A stretch of 59,535 bases of DNA from Microvirga zambiensis WSM3693 (GTDB lineage Bacteria > Pseudomonadota > Alphaproteobacteria > Rhizobiales > Beijerinckiaceae). The notes under the pieces were generated by a model, which was given only the letters and a program-made list of their open reading frames with translations, searched no databases and was not told the DNA's origin. The position numbers and the translations under genes were made by a program. Below, piece after piece: positions 1 through 8,378 of the stretch (positions within the stretch are counted from its first letter, which is position 1; each line of letters opens with the position of its first letter). The DNA is taken from positions 1 to 59,535 of the forward strand of contig NZ_JAERQD010000041.1 of NCBI RefSeq assembly GCF_016735695.1, given 5' to 3'.

Positions 1-33
1 CCTACTAAGATCCGTCTCACCCGAGACAGACGA

Positions 34-62
34 AAAGGCCCGGGTCACCCCGGGCCTTTTTT
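34..62 (+). terminator. Rho-independent terminator
   Basis: The arms AGGCCCGGG and CCCGGGCCT, separated by four bases, are followed directly by a T-run. This reads as an intrinsic terminator for a plus-strand gene lying left of the window. Confidence 0.75.
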
Positions 63-87
63 GTTAGGGCCTTGCGGAAGGGCCGCG

Positions 88-130
88 TTTTTGACGGCAA
101 CCCGGATCCATTTCGCCGAAAATGGCTTTA
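88..130. repeat. Dispersed repeat family A, copy 1 (diverged)
   Basis: This stretch aligns with the cores of the copies at 8258-8344 and 18787-18871. It shares the CCGGATCCA centre and a TTCGCCGAAAA right arm facing a partly complementary TTTTTGACGGCAA left arm. It is the most diverged copy. Its right edge overlaps the stop codon of the glutathione transferase gene at 128-130. Confidence 0.6.
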
Positions 131-733
131 GGGTGTCACCCTGGTCTTCGCATAGGCCGGGACGCGGGCTTCGAAATCGGCGAGCCAGGCGACGAGCTTG
201 GGATAGCCCTCGCGCCAGCGGCCGCCGAAGCGCAGGTCGAGATAGCCGAGGGCGCAGGCGAGCGCGATCTGGCCGATATGGAGAGGCTGGCCCGGTTGCG
301 AGAGATGGGTCTCCGCATGGTCGAGCCCGCGGCGCACCTTGTCGGACTGATGCGCAACCCATTTCGGCTCATGCCGGTCCTCCGGGCGGAAGCGGTTCTC
401 ATAGACCTGCAGCAGCGCCGCATCCATGATGCCGTCGGCGAGCGCTTGATCGCGCAGGGCCGAGAACCGCGCGGCGCCATTGGGGATGACTCCCCCTCCT
501 CCGGCCAGATGATCGAGATAGTCCACGATCACGCGGGAATCGTAGAGCACCTCGCCGCTCTCCAGGATCAGCGCAGGGATCTTTCCCAGCGGGTTCTGCT
601 GGCGGATGGAATCGTCCGGATTCAGCGTATCCGCGTCGACGATCTGGATACGGTCGGACAATCCGAGGATCGAAGCCGAGAGCTTGACCTTCCGGCCGAA
701 AGGCGAAGCAGGCGAGGAACGGAGAACGAGCAT
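128..733 (-). CDS. Glutathione S-transferase family protein
   Basis: The 201-aa product has the two-domain cytosolic glutathione transferase plan. The N-terminal thioredoxin-like half contains SPASPFGRKV near residues 7-16, where the catalytic Ser/Cys loop lies, then NPLGKIPAL with the expected cis-proline, then the glutathione-binding LYDSRVIVDYL (about 63-73). The C-terminal helical half includes LACALGYLDLRFG. Members of this class conjugate glutathione or act as lyases; the substrate here is unknown. I use the ATG at 733 rather than an in-frame TTG two codons upstream. The 3' end runs into a dispersed repeat that also contains the stop codon. Confidence 0.9.
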   Translation of the reverse strand: MLVLRSSPASPFGRKVKLSASILGLSDRIQIVDADTLNPDDSIRQQNPLGKIPALILESGEVLYDSRVIVDYLDHLAGGGGVIPNGAARFSALRDQALADGIMDAALLQVYENRFRPEDRHEPKWVAHQSDKVRRGLDHAETHLSQPGQPLHIGQIALACALGYLDLRFGGRWREGYPKLVAWLADFEARVPAYAKTRVTP

Positions 734-798
734 GAGCAAACCCCTATCGAAACGATGGGAGAACTCATGAACGCTCAGGCCATGAACGGCAACTCGAT

Positions 799-1647
799 TT
801 AAGCAGGGGGACCGAAGGCTTCACAGCGATAGGCGCCATAGCCGCTGCGCGACAGGCGCCCGGCGAGCGCCGGCAGCAGCAGCTCCGCCTCCTCCTTCAG
901 GGACCAGGGCGGGTTGATGACGAAGAGGCCGCTGCCGTTGAGGCGGGTCGCGTCGCGCGGGTCGTCCACATAGAGCTCGAGGCGCAGGCCCGGACGCGGG
1001 CTCTCTTCATGAAGACGCGCGATAACCGCATCGACCGGCGCAACATCCTTGATCGGATACCAGCCGGCATAGACCCCGGTCGGCCACTTTCTCAGAGCTC
1101 CGAGCAGCTCCGTGCCGAGCCGCTCCAACTCGTTCGGCTTCTCGTAGGGCGGATCGATGAGAACGAGACCGCGCTTCTCCTTCGGCGGGATCAGGGCATG
1201 AAGCGCCGTCCAGCCGTCGAGATGCATCACCTTGAGATTCGTGACTTCGTTGAACGCTTCGCTGAGCACCGCATGATCCGCCGGATGCAGTTCCACGAAT
1301 ACTCCTCTATCCTGCCGCCGCAGCACCTCGCGTACGATCGCTGGGGAACCGGGATAGGAATTCTCGCCATGGCGAGCACGCACCTCGGCGATCACGGTTC
1401 GATAAGGTGCGAGAATGTCCTCGACCTCCGGGGAGAATGCCTCGTCGAGACGCCCGATGCCCTCGACCCATTCGCCCGTACGTCCGGCTTCGTCACCGGA
1501 GAGATCGTAGAGACCGATCCCCGCATGGGTGTCGATGACGCGAAGCGGTGTCTCCTTGCGCTGCAGATAGGCGAGGATGCGCACCAGCAACGCGTGCTTC
1601 ATGACGTCGGCGAAATTGCCGGCGTGGAAGGCATGGCGGTAATTCAT
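799..1647 (-). CDS. rlmJ: 23S rRNA (adenine(2030)-N6)-methyltransferase RlmJ
   Basis: The 282-aa product begins with MNYRHAFHAGNFADVMKH, the hallmark N-terminus of RlmJ (COG2961). It carries a SAM-binding segment around DTHAGIGLYDL (about 39-49) and the adenine-N6 methyltransferase motif IV as DPPY (165-168). Family members methylate A2030 of 23S rRNA using S-adenosylmethionine. Length matches the family. It starts 7 bases after the stop of the T2 ribonuclease gene, so the two are probably co-transcribed. Confidence 0.95.
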   Translation of the reverse strand: MNYRHAFHAGNFADVMKHALLVRILAYLQRKETPLRVIDTHAGIGLYDLSGDEAGRTGEWVEGIGRLDEAFSPEVEDILAPYRTVIAEVRARHGENSYPGSPAIVREVLRRQDRGVFVELHPADHAVLSEAFNEVTNLKVMHLDGWTALHALIPPKEKRGLVLIDPPYEKPNELERLGTELLGALRKWPTGVYAGWYPIKDVAPVDAVIARLHEESPRPGLRLELYVDDPRDATRLNGSGLFVINPPWSLKEEAELLLPALAGRLSRSGYGAYRCEAFGPPA

Positions 1648-1654
1648 ATGCGTC

Positions 1655-2317
1655 CTATCGCATTGCCGGAACGGCGATCTCGCCTGCGCGGCAGCCGTCG
1701 CGATCGATCTCTGCGCATGAGCGGAAGCCGCGAAGATCCCGCGTGAGGCAGATGCGCACCTCCTGGAAGATACGCCGTCCGCAGGAAACGGAAATCATGT
1801 CGGGGCGCAAGCCCGGATTGACGGAGACGAAGGCCCGCTCGATCTCGCTCGGCAGCACCTGCGAGCGGCTGGTCAGGTCCTTGAAGCCATCGGGGATGCG
1901 GACGAGGTCTCGTGCCTGTCGCACGGCACGAAAGTAACCGCTCGGCGACTCGCCGGTGCATGTTCCGTGCTTGCGCCATTGGTATCGGGCGAGATTGTCG
2001 TCGGGAAACAGGCCTTTCGCCTCGGCCATGGCCGTCTGCGGCACGAAGCGCCCGTTGGGTTCGCAGAAGCTGGGATAGCCCTGTTCCCGCTGCGGCCAGA
2101 GGCCGTGGGTCACGAAACCGAGGCCGCTGCCGCTATCGCATTGCCGGCTCCGGCTGCCGCTGTTCTCGCAGAAGCCGGGCGACCAGGACAGGGCCAGCAC
2201 ATAAAAGTCGAATTGCCCCATCGGGGCGCCCCGTGCCTCCCGGGGCGCTTGAGCCTGGGCGGGCAGGATCGAGAAAAGGCAGGCACCCGCAAAGGCAAGG
2301 CACCGGCGCAGGATCAA
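1655..2317 (-). CDS. Secreted ribonuclease T2 family protein
   Basis: The 220-aa product has a signal peptide (MILRRCLAFAGACLFSILPA, cleaved after about residue 24) and both T2 active-site blocks. CAS1 appears as HGLWPQ (71-76) and CAS2 as WRKHGTC (114-120), which supply the two catalytic histidines. T2 enzymes are periplasmic or secreted endoribonucleases that cut through a 2',3'-cyclic phosphate. The start is a TTG overlapping the upstream gene's stop as TTGA, which suggests translational coupling. The next in-frame ATG (residue 33) would remove the signal peptide. Several cysteines suggest disulfide bonds. Confidence 0.9.
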   Translation of the reverse strand: MILRRCLAFAGACLFSILPAQAQAPREARGAPMGQFDFYVLALSWSPGFCENSGSRSRQCDSGSGLGFVTHGLWPQREQGYPSFCEPNGRFVPQTAMAEAKGLFPDDNLARYQWRKHGTCTGESPSGYFRAVRQARDLVRIPDGFKDLTSRSQVLPSEIERAFVSVNPGLRPDMISVSCGRRIFQEVRICLTRDLRGFRSCAEIDRDGCRAGEIAVPAMR

Positions 2318-2745
2318 GGGGCGGCCTGCTTGCAGTGCGGTGCGTAGGCATAATTGCGGTCGAGGCCGTCGACGCAGGATTCCGTGTTCCAGCCGATGCC
2401 GATGAAGCCGAGATCCTCGCGGATCGAGAAGTTGATCCGGCGCTTATAGCCGTCGGACACGATGACCGTGCCGGTGCAGTAGCGGCGAGGAATGTAATCG
2501 AGGCCCCAGGGACGCCAGGCGACTTCCTGCACCCGCTCGAAGCGGACCAGCCTGAGACCGGAATTCCAGAACCGGAACTCCTTGTTCTCGAAGCGTGAGG
2601 AGATGTCCTGGAGGACGGAGGGGTCGGCACAAGCAGGCAGCGAGGCGTCGAAAGGTTCGTCCCGCCGTTCCGCCGGCGTGATCTCGCGCGCAAGCGCAGG
2701 CGCGCTCAACAACATGCAGGAGATAATAGCCGCCAGCCACTTCAT
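2314..2745 (-). CDS. Hypothetical secreted protein
   Basis: The 143-aa product starts MKWLAAIISCMLLSAPALAR, a clear Sec signal peptide. The mature part has three cysteines and many aromatics (FRFWNSGLRLVRF, GLDYIPRRYCTGTV, GIGWNTESC). I do not recognise the family. Similar small secreted proteins with conserved cysteines occur in Hyphomicrobiales, but no function can be assigned. Its last four bases overlap the TTG start of the T2 ribonuclease gene, so they form one unit that continues into rlmJ. The reading frame stays open far upstream, but that extension lies over the extensin gene and is not coding. Confidence 0.75.
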   Translation of the reverse strand: MKWLAAIISCMLLSAPALAREITPAERRDEPFDASLPACADPSVLQDISSRFENKEFRFWNSGLRLVRFERVQEVAWRPWGLDYIPRRYCTGTVIVSDGYKRRINFSIREDLGFIGIGWNTESCVDGLDRNYAYAPHCKQAAP

Positions 2746-2825
2746 TTGAATGCTCCACCGGGTCGTCAGACTCGCATCATCGACCATGTGGGCGACGCTC
2801 GCCAAGGTCAAGGCTCCGCTCACGT

Positions 2826-3866
2826 TTAATAGAGGGCGTGGCGGTTGAGCATCATCGGCTGTCCGGCCGAACGCGCCGGCCGAGGCGGAGCATAGGTCTG
2901 CTCGACGGGACGGCCGACCGGCGGCAGCGGCGCCTGAGAATAGGGCGAGGGCGGCGAGACCCGCGACGATCCCGTATTCGCGCCCGGCAGATCGGCGGAG
3001 TATCCCCCACCAGCGGGATAGCGCGCTGCCGGAACAGGGGCGGCGAAGACCGGCGACGGCGGTGGCGGCGGAGCGGAGGGTATATAGGCCTCCCCCTCCG
3101 CCACGTCCTGCTCCAGGTCGACCGGCGCCAGATCGCCGGACGATGCGGCGCTCTGAAGGATCTCGCGGCTGCGCTCGGGGTCGATTCGAGGGGTGAATTT
3201 CAGGATCGGCTTGCAGATGCGGCGCACACCGCGGGGATCGTGCCGCGCAAGATCGATATGGATGTGATTGTAATGGAATGCATCGGAGCCCGGCGCCAGG
3301 ACGGTCGTGAAGTAGCGGCAGGCTCCGACGAAGGCCTCGCGCAAGAACTCCTGCTCGGACGGATCGCCCCGCCAGCCCCTCTCGACATTGATCTCCCGAC
3401 CGTCCGCCAGCACGAAGGCCATCACGTCCATGGCATTGCCGAAGGCATGCTCGGAGGTCTTTGCTCCCGACTGATTGTTGCGGGGCCGGCAGGAATAGGA
3501 GCCGGCTTTGACGTCGGCCAGAGGCACGCCGAAATACATCTGGGCGGCCGGCCTCACGATCTCGTCGAGCCAGCTGTCGATTTGCGGAATGATGGGACAG
3601 GCCAGCGTGACCTTCGATTTCAGTCCCACCGCGCCGTTGTTGAAGGCGGAAACCTTGAACGGATGATCCATGCCGCAGACGCCGGGACCGTCGATCTTGG
3701 AGCTCAGAGCCATGTAGGCGGAAGGCTGCACGAGGCGCTGCGACAGGCAGGCCTCCTCGGCCTGCGCGCGCCAAGGCTCGCGCTGCTCGAAACGAAACAG
3801 CCCGCAACCGGTGAGCCCAAGCCCGGTGAGCGATAGGGCAACAAACGCAACTAACCCACGACGCAT
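2826..3866 (-). CDS. Extensin-like family lipoprotein (putative D,D-peptidase fold)
   Basis: The 346-aa product has a lipoprotein signal with lipobox LTGC (Cys21). Residues 35-225 form the extensin-like C-terminal domain. It contains SEHAFGNAMDV (138-148) and HYNHIHIDL (198-206), whose histidines and aspartate match the zinc ligands of the M15/MepA peptidoglycan-peptidase fold. Residues from about 245 are proline-rich and low in complexity, possibly a cell-wall spacer. By family, a periplasmic envelope-modifying role is likely but unproven. It is followed by the small secreted protein gene 80 bases downstream. Confidence 0.85.
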   Translation of the reverse strand: MRRGLVAFVALSLTGLGLTGCGLFRFEQREPWRAQAEEACLSQRLVQPSAYMALSSKIDGPGVCGMDHPFKVSAFNNGAVGLKSKVTLACPIIPQIDSWLDEIVRPAAQMYFGVPLADVKAGSYSCRPRNNQSGAKTSEHAFGNAMDVMAFVLADGREINVERGWRGDPSEQEFLREAFVGACRYFTTVLAPGSDAFHYNHIHIDLARHDPRGVRRICKPILKFTPRIDPERSREILQSAASSGDLAPVDLEQDVAEGEAYIPSAPPPPPSPVFAAPVPAARYPAGGGYSADLPGANTGSSRVSPPSPYSQAPLPPVGRPVEQTYAPPRPARSAGQPMMLNRHALY

Positions 3867-4199
3867 GGGCCGGAGACTAGGCCCAAGGCCGTAAACATCC
3901 CGTCAACAGAGGCAGACGCACCTCGTGCTGAGGCCCGATTCGAGCGTAGCCGGCGCATTTCTGCCGGAACATAGGCCGGGAAACGGGTGCGACAGAATCG
4001 AGCAGGAACTTTTTTCGGCGGTGTCTTCGAAAGAATTCTGCCCAATGAAACAAGGGCTTAAGATTTTGTTAACGATTACATCGGGTTGGCGGCGCGAAGC
4101 ATAGCCATTCCGAGATGCTTCTCAGGGTCCGAGCGGTTTGATAATCTACCTCTCCATTCAGATAGGGAAATTAACCCTCCACCATCTTCAGGGGCTGAG
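3867..4199. other. Intergenic region between divergent genes
   Basis: This 333-base gap separates the minus-strand extensin gene from the plus-strand 33-aa ORF and so should hold both promoters. A local AT-rich patch at about 4050-4080 includes TTTTGTTAACGATTA. I see no convincing -35/-10 pair, RNA gene or ORF. Confidence 0.5.
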
Positions 4200-4301
4200 A
4201 TGAATCCGACCTCCAATTTCGACTGGACGGCCACGTTCAACATCGCTGCCGTCTGCGTATCCTTCTCTTACATCTTTGCCGTTTTCGCAGGACTCGTCTG
4301 A
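4200..4301 (+). CDS. Small single-span membrane protein, 33 aa
   Basis: ATG at 4200 is preceded by AGGGGCTGAG, a usable ribosome-binding site. The 33-aa product begins MNPTSNFDWTATFN, followed by a hydrophobic stretch (IAAVCVSFSYIFAVFAGLV) that fits one membrane span. A strong intrinsic terminator follows at 4347-4373, so the ORF has the form of a complete small transcription unit. No function is known to me. The DNA encoding TSNFD recurs just before the terminator (see findings). Without homologue data this remains a moderate call. Confidence 0.5.
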   Translation: MNPTSNFDWTATFNIAAVCVSFSYIFAVFAGLV

Positions 4302-4346
4302 GGCCGCGCAACGCCATTCCCTTTCCAGACCAACCTCCAATTTCGA

Positions 4347-4373
4347 CGCTGCCGCATTCCGGCAGCGTTTTTT
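4347..4373 (+). terminator. Intrinsic terminator after the 33-aa ORF
   Basis: CGCTGCCG (4347-4354) pairs perfectly with CGGCAGCG (4360-4367) across a five-base loop and is followed by six T. The T-run touches the stop codon of the convergent gene at 4373. Confidence 0.85.
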
Positions 4374-4642
4374 CATGCATCGGGGCAAGGGGTCTCCGTG
4401 ATGGTCCAGGACATCACGTTGACCTCCATTTCGCACCACGCCAGCCGGGGGCCGTCCGCCGTTCTCAGGCAGGTCTTCTCGCCCTCGGGGACCATCTTGC
4501 CCTGGGCACGGCAATAGCAATCGAGCGGGTTGTGAGCGGGCGCCTGGACCAATTGAGGGGCAGGCATCTCTCGGGCATCTTGGGCATAGGCCGGGACCGA
4601 GGCCATCGCCATCAGGCCGAACAGGACGACGACGCTGCGCAT
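4373..4642 (-). CDS. Hypothetical secreted cysteine-containing protein
   Basis: The 89-aa product starts with a Sec signal peptide (MRSVVVLFGLMAMASVPAYA, cleaved near residue 20). The mature ~69 residues contain five cysteines, including the pair CYC and a final PCPDA, which suggests an oxidised periplasmic fold. I do not recognise the family. It lies downstream of moaE on the same strand, 62 bases away, but nothing links it to molybdopterin synthesis. Its stop codon abuts the T-run of the opposing terminator. Confidence 0.65.
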   Translation of the reverse strand: MRSVVVLFGLMAMASVPAYAQDAREMPAPQLVQAPAHNPLDCYCRAQGKMVPEGEKTCLRTADGPRLAWCEMEVNVMSWTITETPCPDA

Positions 4643-4704
4643 GGGGCATCTCCGCGTGTCATGTCACGGGCAATGCTCATCCCGTCCGGCGGCTGCGTCA
4701 AGCG

Positions 4705-5163
4705 CTATCGACCCCACCGCTCCATGGCTTGGTCGTCCGACTCTTTCGCCTCGACCCAGGCGCCGGCCGTGCCATCTTTAAGGTGCTCGCGCTTCCAGAA
4801 TGGCGCGTGGGCCTTCAGGTAATCCATGAGGAACGATGCCGCCTCGAAAGCGGCTTGGCGGTGGGCGCTGGCGGCAAGCACCAGAACGATCTCCTCGCCC
4901 GGCCGGATCATGCCGAAGCGGTGGATGATCGTGAGACCGTGGAGGGGCCAGCGATCCTGCGCCTGCGCAACGATCCGGGCGATCTCGGCCTCGGCCATGC
5001 CCGGGTAATGCTCAAGTTCCAACGCCGCCAACCGCCCGCCCTCGTCGCGGCACAGGCCGGTGAACGCCACGACCGCGCCGATATCCGCTCTCCCTCGAGT
5101 CAGGTCGGCCGTCTCGGCGGCAACATCGAAGGGCTCGGCCTGGATGCGGATGGTTGCTGCCAT
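4705..5163 (-). CDS. moaE: Molybdopterin synthase catalytic subunit MoaE
   Basis: The 152-aa product is the large subunit of molybdopterin synthase. It inserts two sulfurs, carried by the MoaD thiocarboxylate, into cyclic pyranopterin monophosphate. Family features visible are VVAFTGLCRDEG, LELEHYPGMAE, HRFG...GEEIVLVLAASAHR and the C-terminal FWKREHLKDG carrying the catalytic lysine region. Length is normal. moaD lies immediately upstream (17 bases), so the heteromeric enzyme is encoded as a unit together with pgsA and uvrC. Confidence 0.95.
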   Translation of the reverse strand: MAATIRIQAEPFDVAAETADLTRGRADIGAVVAFTGLCRDEGGRLAALELEHYPGMAEAEIARIVAQAQDRWPLHGLTIIHRFGMIRPGEEIVLVLAASAHRQAAFEAASFLMDYLKAHAPFWKREHLKDGTAGAWVEAKESDDQAMERWGR

Positions 5164-5180
5164 GGCGCCGCCTGAAGGCG

Positions 5181-5432
5181 TCAGCCGCCGGTCATCGGGG
5201 GGAAGAAGGCAATCTCCTGCGCCCCCGCGATCCGGGCCTCGGGTTTGACGTGGACGTGATCGATCGCCGCCCGGACGACGCCCTCGTTCTCGAACGCATA
5301 GGCGTATTCCTCACCCCGGCTTTTGAGCCAGCGCACCAGATCGGCGACCGTCTCGACCCCCGCTGGTGCGTCCACCTGCTCGTCAGTCCGGCCGATCCGC
5401 TCGCGCACCCAGGCGAAATAGACGAGCTTCAT
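5181..5432 (-). CDS. moaD: Molybdopterin synthase sulfur carrier subunit MoaD
   Basis: The 83-aa product is a ubiquitin-like (beta-grasp) protein beginning MKLVYFAWVRERIGR and ending in FFPPMTGG. The terminal Gly-Gly is the site where MoaD is adenylated and converted to a thiocarboxylate. It pairs with MoaE encoded just downstream. The start follows the pgsA stop by 5 bases, so translation is probably coupled. Its reading frame is open upstream into pgsA, but the ATG at 5432 gives the family length. Confidence 0.95.
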   Translation of the reverse strand: MKLVYFAWVRERIGRTDEQVDAPAGVETVADLVRWLKSRGEEYAYAFENEGVVRAAIDHVHVKPEARIAGAQEIAFFPPMTGG

Positions 5433-5437
5433 GGGCC

Positions 5438-6034
5438 CTATCCCTCGTCCACCAGATGGTGGATGCCGTTCTTGAAATAGTCCCAGCCGGTATAGATCGT
5501 CAGGATCGCGGCGATCCACAACAGGATCGTGCCGATGAGGGTATTGTTCGGCAGAACCGTCTCGCCCGCAGGCCCGGCGATCAGGAAACCGAGGGCCACG
5601 AGCTGGAGGGTCGTCTTCCATTTGGCGACCCGGCTCACCGGCACGCTGACCTTGAGCTCCGCCAGGAACTCGCGCAGGCCTGAGACCAGGATCTCGCGGC
5701 ACAGGATGACGATGGCGGCCCAGAGCGCCCAGCCCTTGATGGTGCCGTCGGCCACCAGCATGAGCAGGGTCGCGGCCACCAGCAGCTTGTCGGCGATGGG
5801 ATCGAGCATGCGCCCGAGGGCCGATTGCTGCGCGAAGGTGCGCGCCACGTAACCGTCGAGATAATCGGTGATGGCGGCGAGCGCGAACACCGCGAGGGCA
5901 AACCAGCGGGACCAGTGATCCTCCGGCCAGAACAGCAGCCCGACCACGGCGGGCACCGCCGCAAGCCGGCCATAGGTCAGCATGTTGGCGAGGTTGAAAG
6001 CCTTCGAGCGGCCCAAGGAAGAAACTGTCTTCAT
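5438..6034 (-). CDS. pgsA: CDP-diacylglycerol--glycerol-3-phosphate 3-phosphatidyltransferase
   Basis: The 198-aa integral membrane enzyme makes phosphatidylglycerol phosphate from CDP-diacylglycerol and glycerol-3-phosphate. The CDP-alcohol phosphotransferase signature D-G-x2-A-R...G...D...D is visible as DYLDGYVARTF...SALGRMLDPIADK. NLANMLTYGRLAAVP at the N-terminus is also typical. Several membrane helices follow. I use the ATG at 6034 because the family normally starts shortly before NLANMLT; a 27-residue upstream extension has no family support. It lies between uvrC and moaD, a conserved order in this bacterial group. Confidence 0.95.
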   Translation of the reverse strand: MKTVSSLGRSKAFNLANMLTYGRLAAVPAVVGLLFWPEDHWSRWFALAVFALAAITDYLDGYVARTFAQQSALGRMLDPIADKLLVAATLLMLVADGTIKGWALWAAIVILCREILVSGLREFLAELKVSVPVSRVAKWKTTLQLVALGFLIAGPAGETVLPNNTLIGTILLWIAAILTIYTGWDYFKNGIHHLVDEG

Positions 6035-6172
6035 AACACCCGCAGGAAGCATGAGGACCCGTGCCCCGTCAATCGGACAAGCCTCGGTTGCACACCGCCG
6101 CCATTCGGTGAACACGGCAATGTGACATGGGCAAGCCCGTTGCGAGTTGCGCCGTCGCTTCGACCCTCCATG

Positions 6173-8176
6173 TCACCCTCGCTCGTGGAAGAAATCGTAG
6201 ACCGCGCGAGCCGTCGCAGCGTTCACGCCGGGCGCTTTGATCAGGTCTTCCAGGGCCGCACGCTGGATCGCCTTGACGGTGCCGAAATGGTGCAGGAGCG
6301 CCCGCTTGCGGGTCGGGCCGATCCCGGGAATCTCGTCGAGCGGGTTCTTCACCAGCTCGCGCTTGCGCTTGGCCCGGTGTGCACCGATGGCGAAGCGGTG
6401 GGCCTCATCCCGAAGCCGCTGCACGAAATAGAGCGCGGGATCGCGCGGCGGCATCTTGAAGGGCGGCTGGCCCGGCTTGAAGAAGGTCTCGCGGCCGGCA
6501 TCCCGATCCCGTCCCTTGGCAATGCCGATCAACGCTACGTCGCTCTCGCTGACGCCCACATCCGACAACGCCTGCCGTGCCGCTTCCAGCTGCCCCTTGC
6601 CGCCGTCGATCAGGACCAGATCGGGCCAGGCGGGAAAGGCGTCGTCGCCATCCGGCCGGGTCTCCTCGGCCGCCCTCGGCTCTTCCTTGACCAGCCTGGC
6701 GAAGCGGCGCTGCAGCATCTCGCGCATCATGCCGTAATCGTCGCCGGGCTTCAGATCCTCCGAGCGCATGTTGAAGGTGCGGTAGTGCTGCTTCATGAAG
6801 CCGCCCTCCCCCGCCACCACCATGGCGCCGACCGCATTCGTGCCCATGATATGCGAGTTGTCGTAGACCTCGACGCGCCGCGGCACCTTCGGCAGCCCGA
6901 AGGCCTGACTCAGGGAGACGAGAAGCTTCTGCTGCGAGGAGGTATCGGCAAGCCGCCGTCCGAGCGCCTCTCTGGCATTGCGCAGCACGTAGTCGATGAG
7001 CTGGCGCCGTTCGCCGCGCTGGGGCGCATGGATCTCCACCCGCGCCTCGGCGCGCGTCGAGAGCGCGGCCGCCATGAGCTCCGCATCCTCGATCTCGTGC
7101 GAGAGCAGGATGAGGCGAGGCGCCGGCTTGTCGTCGTAGAACTGCGCCAGGAAGGAACCCAAGACCTCCTCCCGGCTCATGGATTTGTCGGCCTTCGGGA
7201 AGTAGGCGCGGTTGCCCCAGTTCTGCCAGTTGCGGAAGAAGAACACCTCGACGCAGAACTGCCCCGCCTGCTCGTCGACGGCAAAGACATCCGCCTCCTC
7301 GACGGATTGCGTGTTGATCCCCTGCACGCCCTGGATGGCCGAGAGCGCCGCCAAGCGGTCGCGGCAGCGCGCCGCGCGTTCGAATTCGAGATCTTCGGCC
7401 GCAGCTTGCATCTCGTCGGTGATGCGCTGCTTGACCGCGCTGGACTTTCCCGAAAGGAAGGCGCGCGCCTCGGACACGAGTTCCGCATAATCCTCTGAAG
7501 AAACCTCGTGCGTGCAGGGGCCCGAGCAGCGCTTGATCTGGAACAGCAGGCAGGGCCGGGTGCGGTTCTCGAAATAGCTGTCGTTGCAGGAACGCAGGAG
7601 AAACGCGCGCTGCAGGGCGTTGATGGTACGGTTGACCGCCCAGACGCTGGCGAAGGGGCCGTAATAATCGCCCTTGCGCTTCCTCGCTCCGCGATGCTTC
7701 ACGAGCTGCGGCGCCTCGTGATCGGCGGTGAGCAGGATATAGGGCAGCGACTTGTCGTCCCGCAAAAGGACGTTGTAGCGTGGCTTGAGCTGCTTGATGA
7801 GATTGGCCTCTAGCAGCAGCGCCTCGGTCTCGGTCGCCGTGGTGACGAACTCCATCGAGGTGGTCTGGCCGATCATCCGGGCGATGCGGTTCGAATGGGC
7901 CTGACCCCGCGCATAGGACCCGACGCGGTTCTTCAGGCTCTTGGCCTTGCCGACGTAAAGGACGTCGCCACGCCCGTCGATCATGCGATAGACGCCGGGC
8001 GCGTTTGGAAGGGTCGCCCAGAACTGCTTGATGACCTCGGTTCCGCGCTGGACCGAGTCCGGATTGACCTCCAGATCGAACTCGACATCCGAGCCGCTTT
8101 CGACGGCTACGGCCTCGTCGTCTTCCTCGTTGTCCAGGATATCCGGCGGAACGTCGTTGGTGGCATTGCGACTCAT
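6173..8176 (-). CDS. uvrC: Excinuclease ABC subunit C (UvrC)
   Basis: The 667-aa protein is the dual-incision nuclease of nucleotide excision repair. Domains in order are an acidic N-terminal extension (about 1-50), the GIY-YIG nuclease (PGVYRMIDGRGDVLYVGKAK, about 59-78), the Cys-rich region (CLLFQIKRCSGPC), a UVR helix that binds UvrB (about 255-285), the RNase H-like nuclease (YDNSHIMGTNAVGAMVV; DLVLIDGGKGQLEAA) and a C-terminal helix-hairpin-helix pair (IPGIGPTRKRALL). It is complete. A family A repeat occupies the gap to the divergent benE-like gene. Confidence 0.97.
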   Translation of the reverse strand: MSRNATNDVPPDILDNEEDDEAVAVESGSDVEFDLEVNPDSVQRGTEVIKQFWATLPNAPGVYRMIDGRGDVLYVGKAKSLKNRVGSYARGQAHSNRIARMIGQTTSMEFVTTATETEALLLEANLIKQLKPRYNVLLRDDKSLPYILLTADHEAPQLVKHRGARKRKGDYYGPFASVWAVNRTINALQRAFLLRSCNDSYFENRTRPCLLFQIKRCSGPCTHEVSSEDYAELVSEARAFLSGKSSAVKQRITDEMQAAAEDLEFERAARCRDRLAALSAIQGVQGINTQSVEEADVFAVDEQAGQFCVEVFFFRNWQNWGNRAYFPKADKSMSREEVLGSFLAQFYDDKPAPRLILLSHEIEDAELMAAALSTRAEARVEIHAPQRGERRQLIDYVLRNAREALGRRLADTSSQQKLLVSLSQAFGLPKVPRRVEVYDNSHIMGTNAVGAMVVAGEGGFMKQHYRTFNMRSEDLKPGDDYGMMREMLQRRFARLVKEEPRAAEETRPDGDDAFPAWPDLVLIDGGKGQLEAARQALSDVGVSESDVALIGIAKGRDRDAGRETFFKPGQPPFKMPPRDPALYFVQRLRDEAHRFAIGAHRAKRKRELVKNPLDEIPGIGPTRKRALLHHFGTVKAIQRAALEDLIKAPGVNAATARAVYDFFHERG

Positions 8177-8257
8177 GAAGGAGATTTAAGGGCTCGCGAG
8201 TCCCGAGGAAAGTGCCGCCGGCGAACTGGCGCAGCCACCCCGTTCGGCCTGGGGCCA

Positions 8258-8344
8258 TTTCCACTCGCGTGGACAAAGCTCTCTTCTTTGCTTTGCCGCA
8301 TTTTTTTACAGCGAACCGGATCCACTTCGCCGAAAAATGCTCTA
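8258..8344. repeat. Dispersed repeat family A, copy 2
   Basis: This 87-base element shares TTTCCACT-GCGTGGA, AGCTCTCTT, TTGCCGCATTTTTT and CGAACCGGATCCACTTCGCC with the copy at 18787-18871. The right half folds on itself: GCATTTTT pairs with AAAAATGC and GCGAA with TTCGC around the CCGGATCCAC loop. It lies between the divergent uvrC and benE-like genes. Confidence 0.8.
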
Positions 8345-8378
8345 AACGGCAAAGCTCCTGCCAGAGGGGAGCCGGACC

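Noticed and set aside
2746..3807. N-terminal extension of the small secreted protein to 497 aa
   Set aside because: The extension lies over the extensin gene in another frame, and the ATG at 2745 begins a clear signal peptide.
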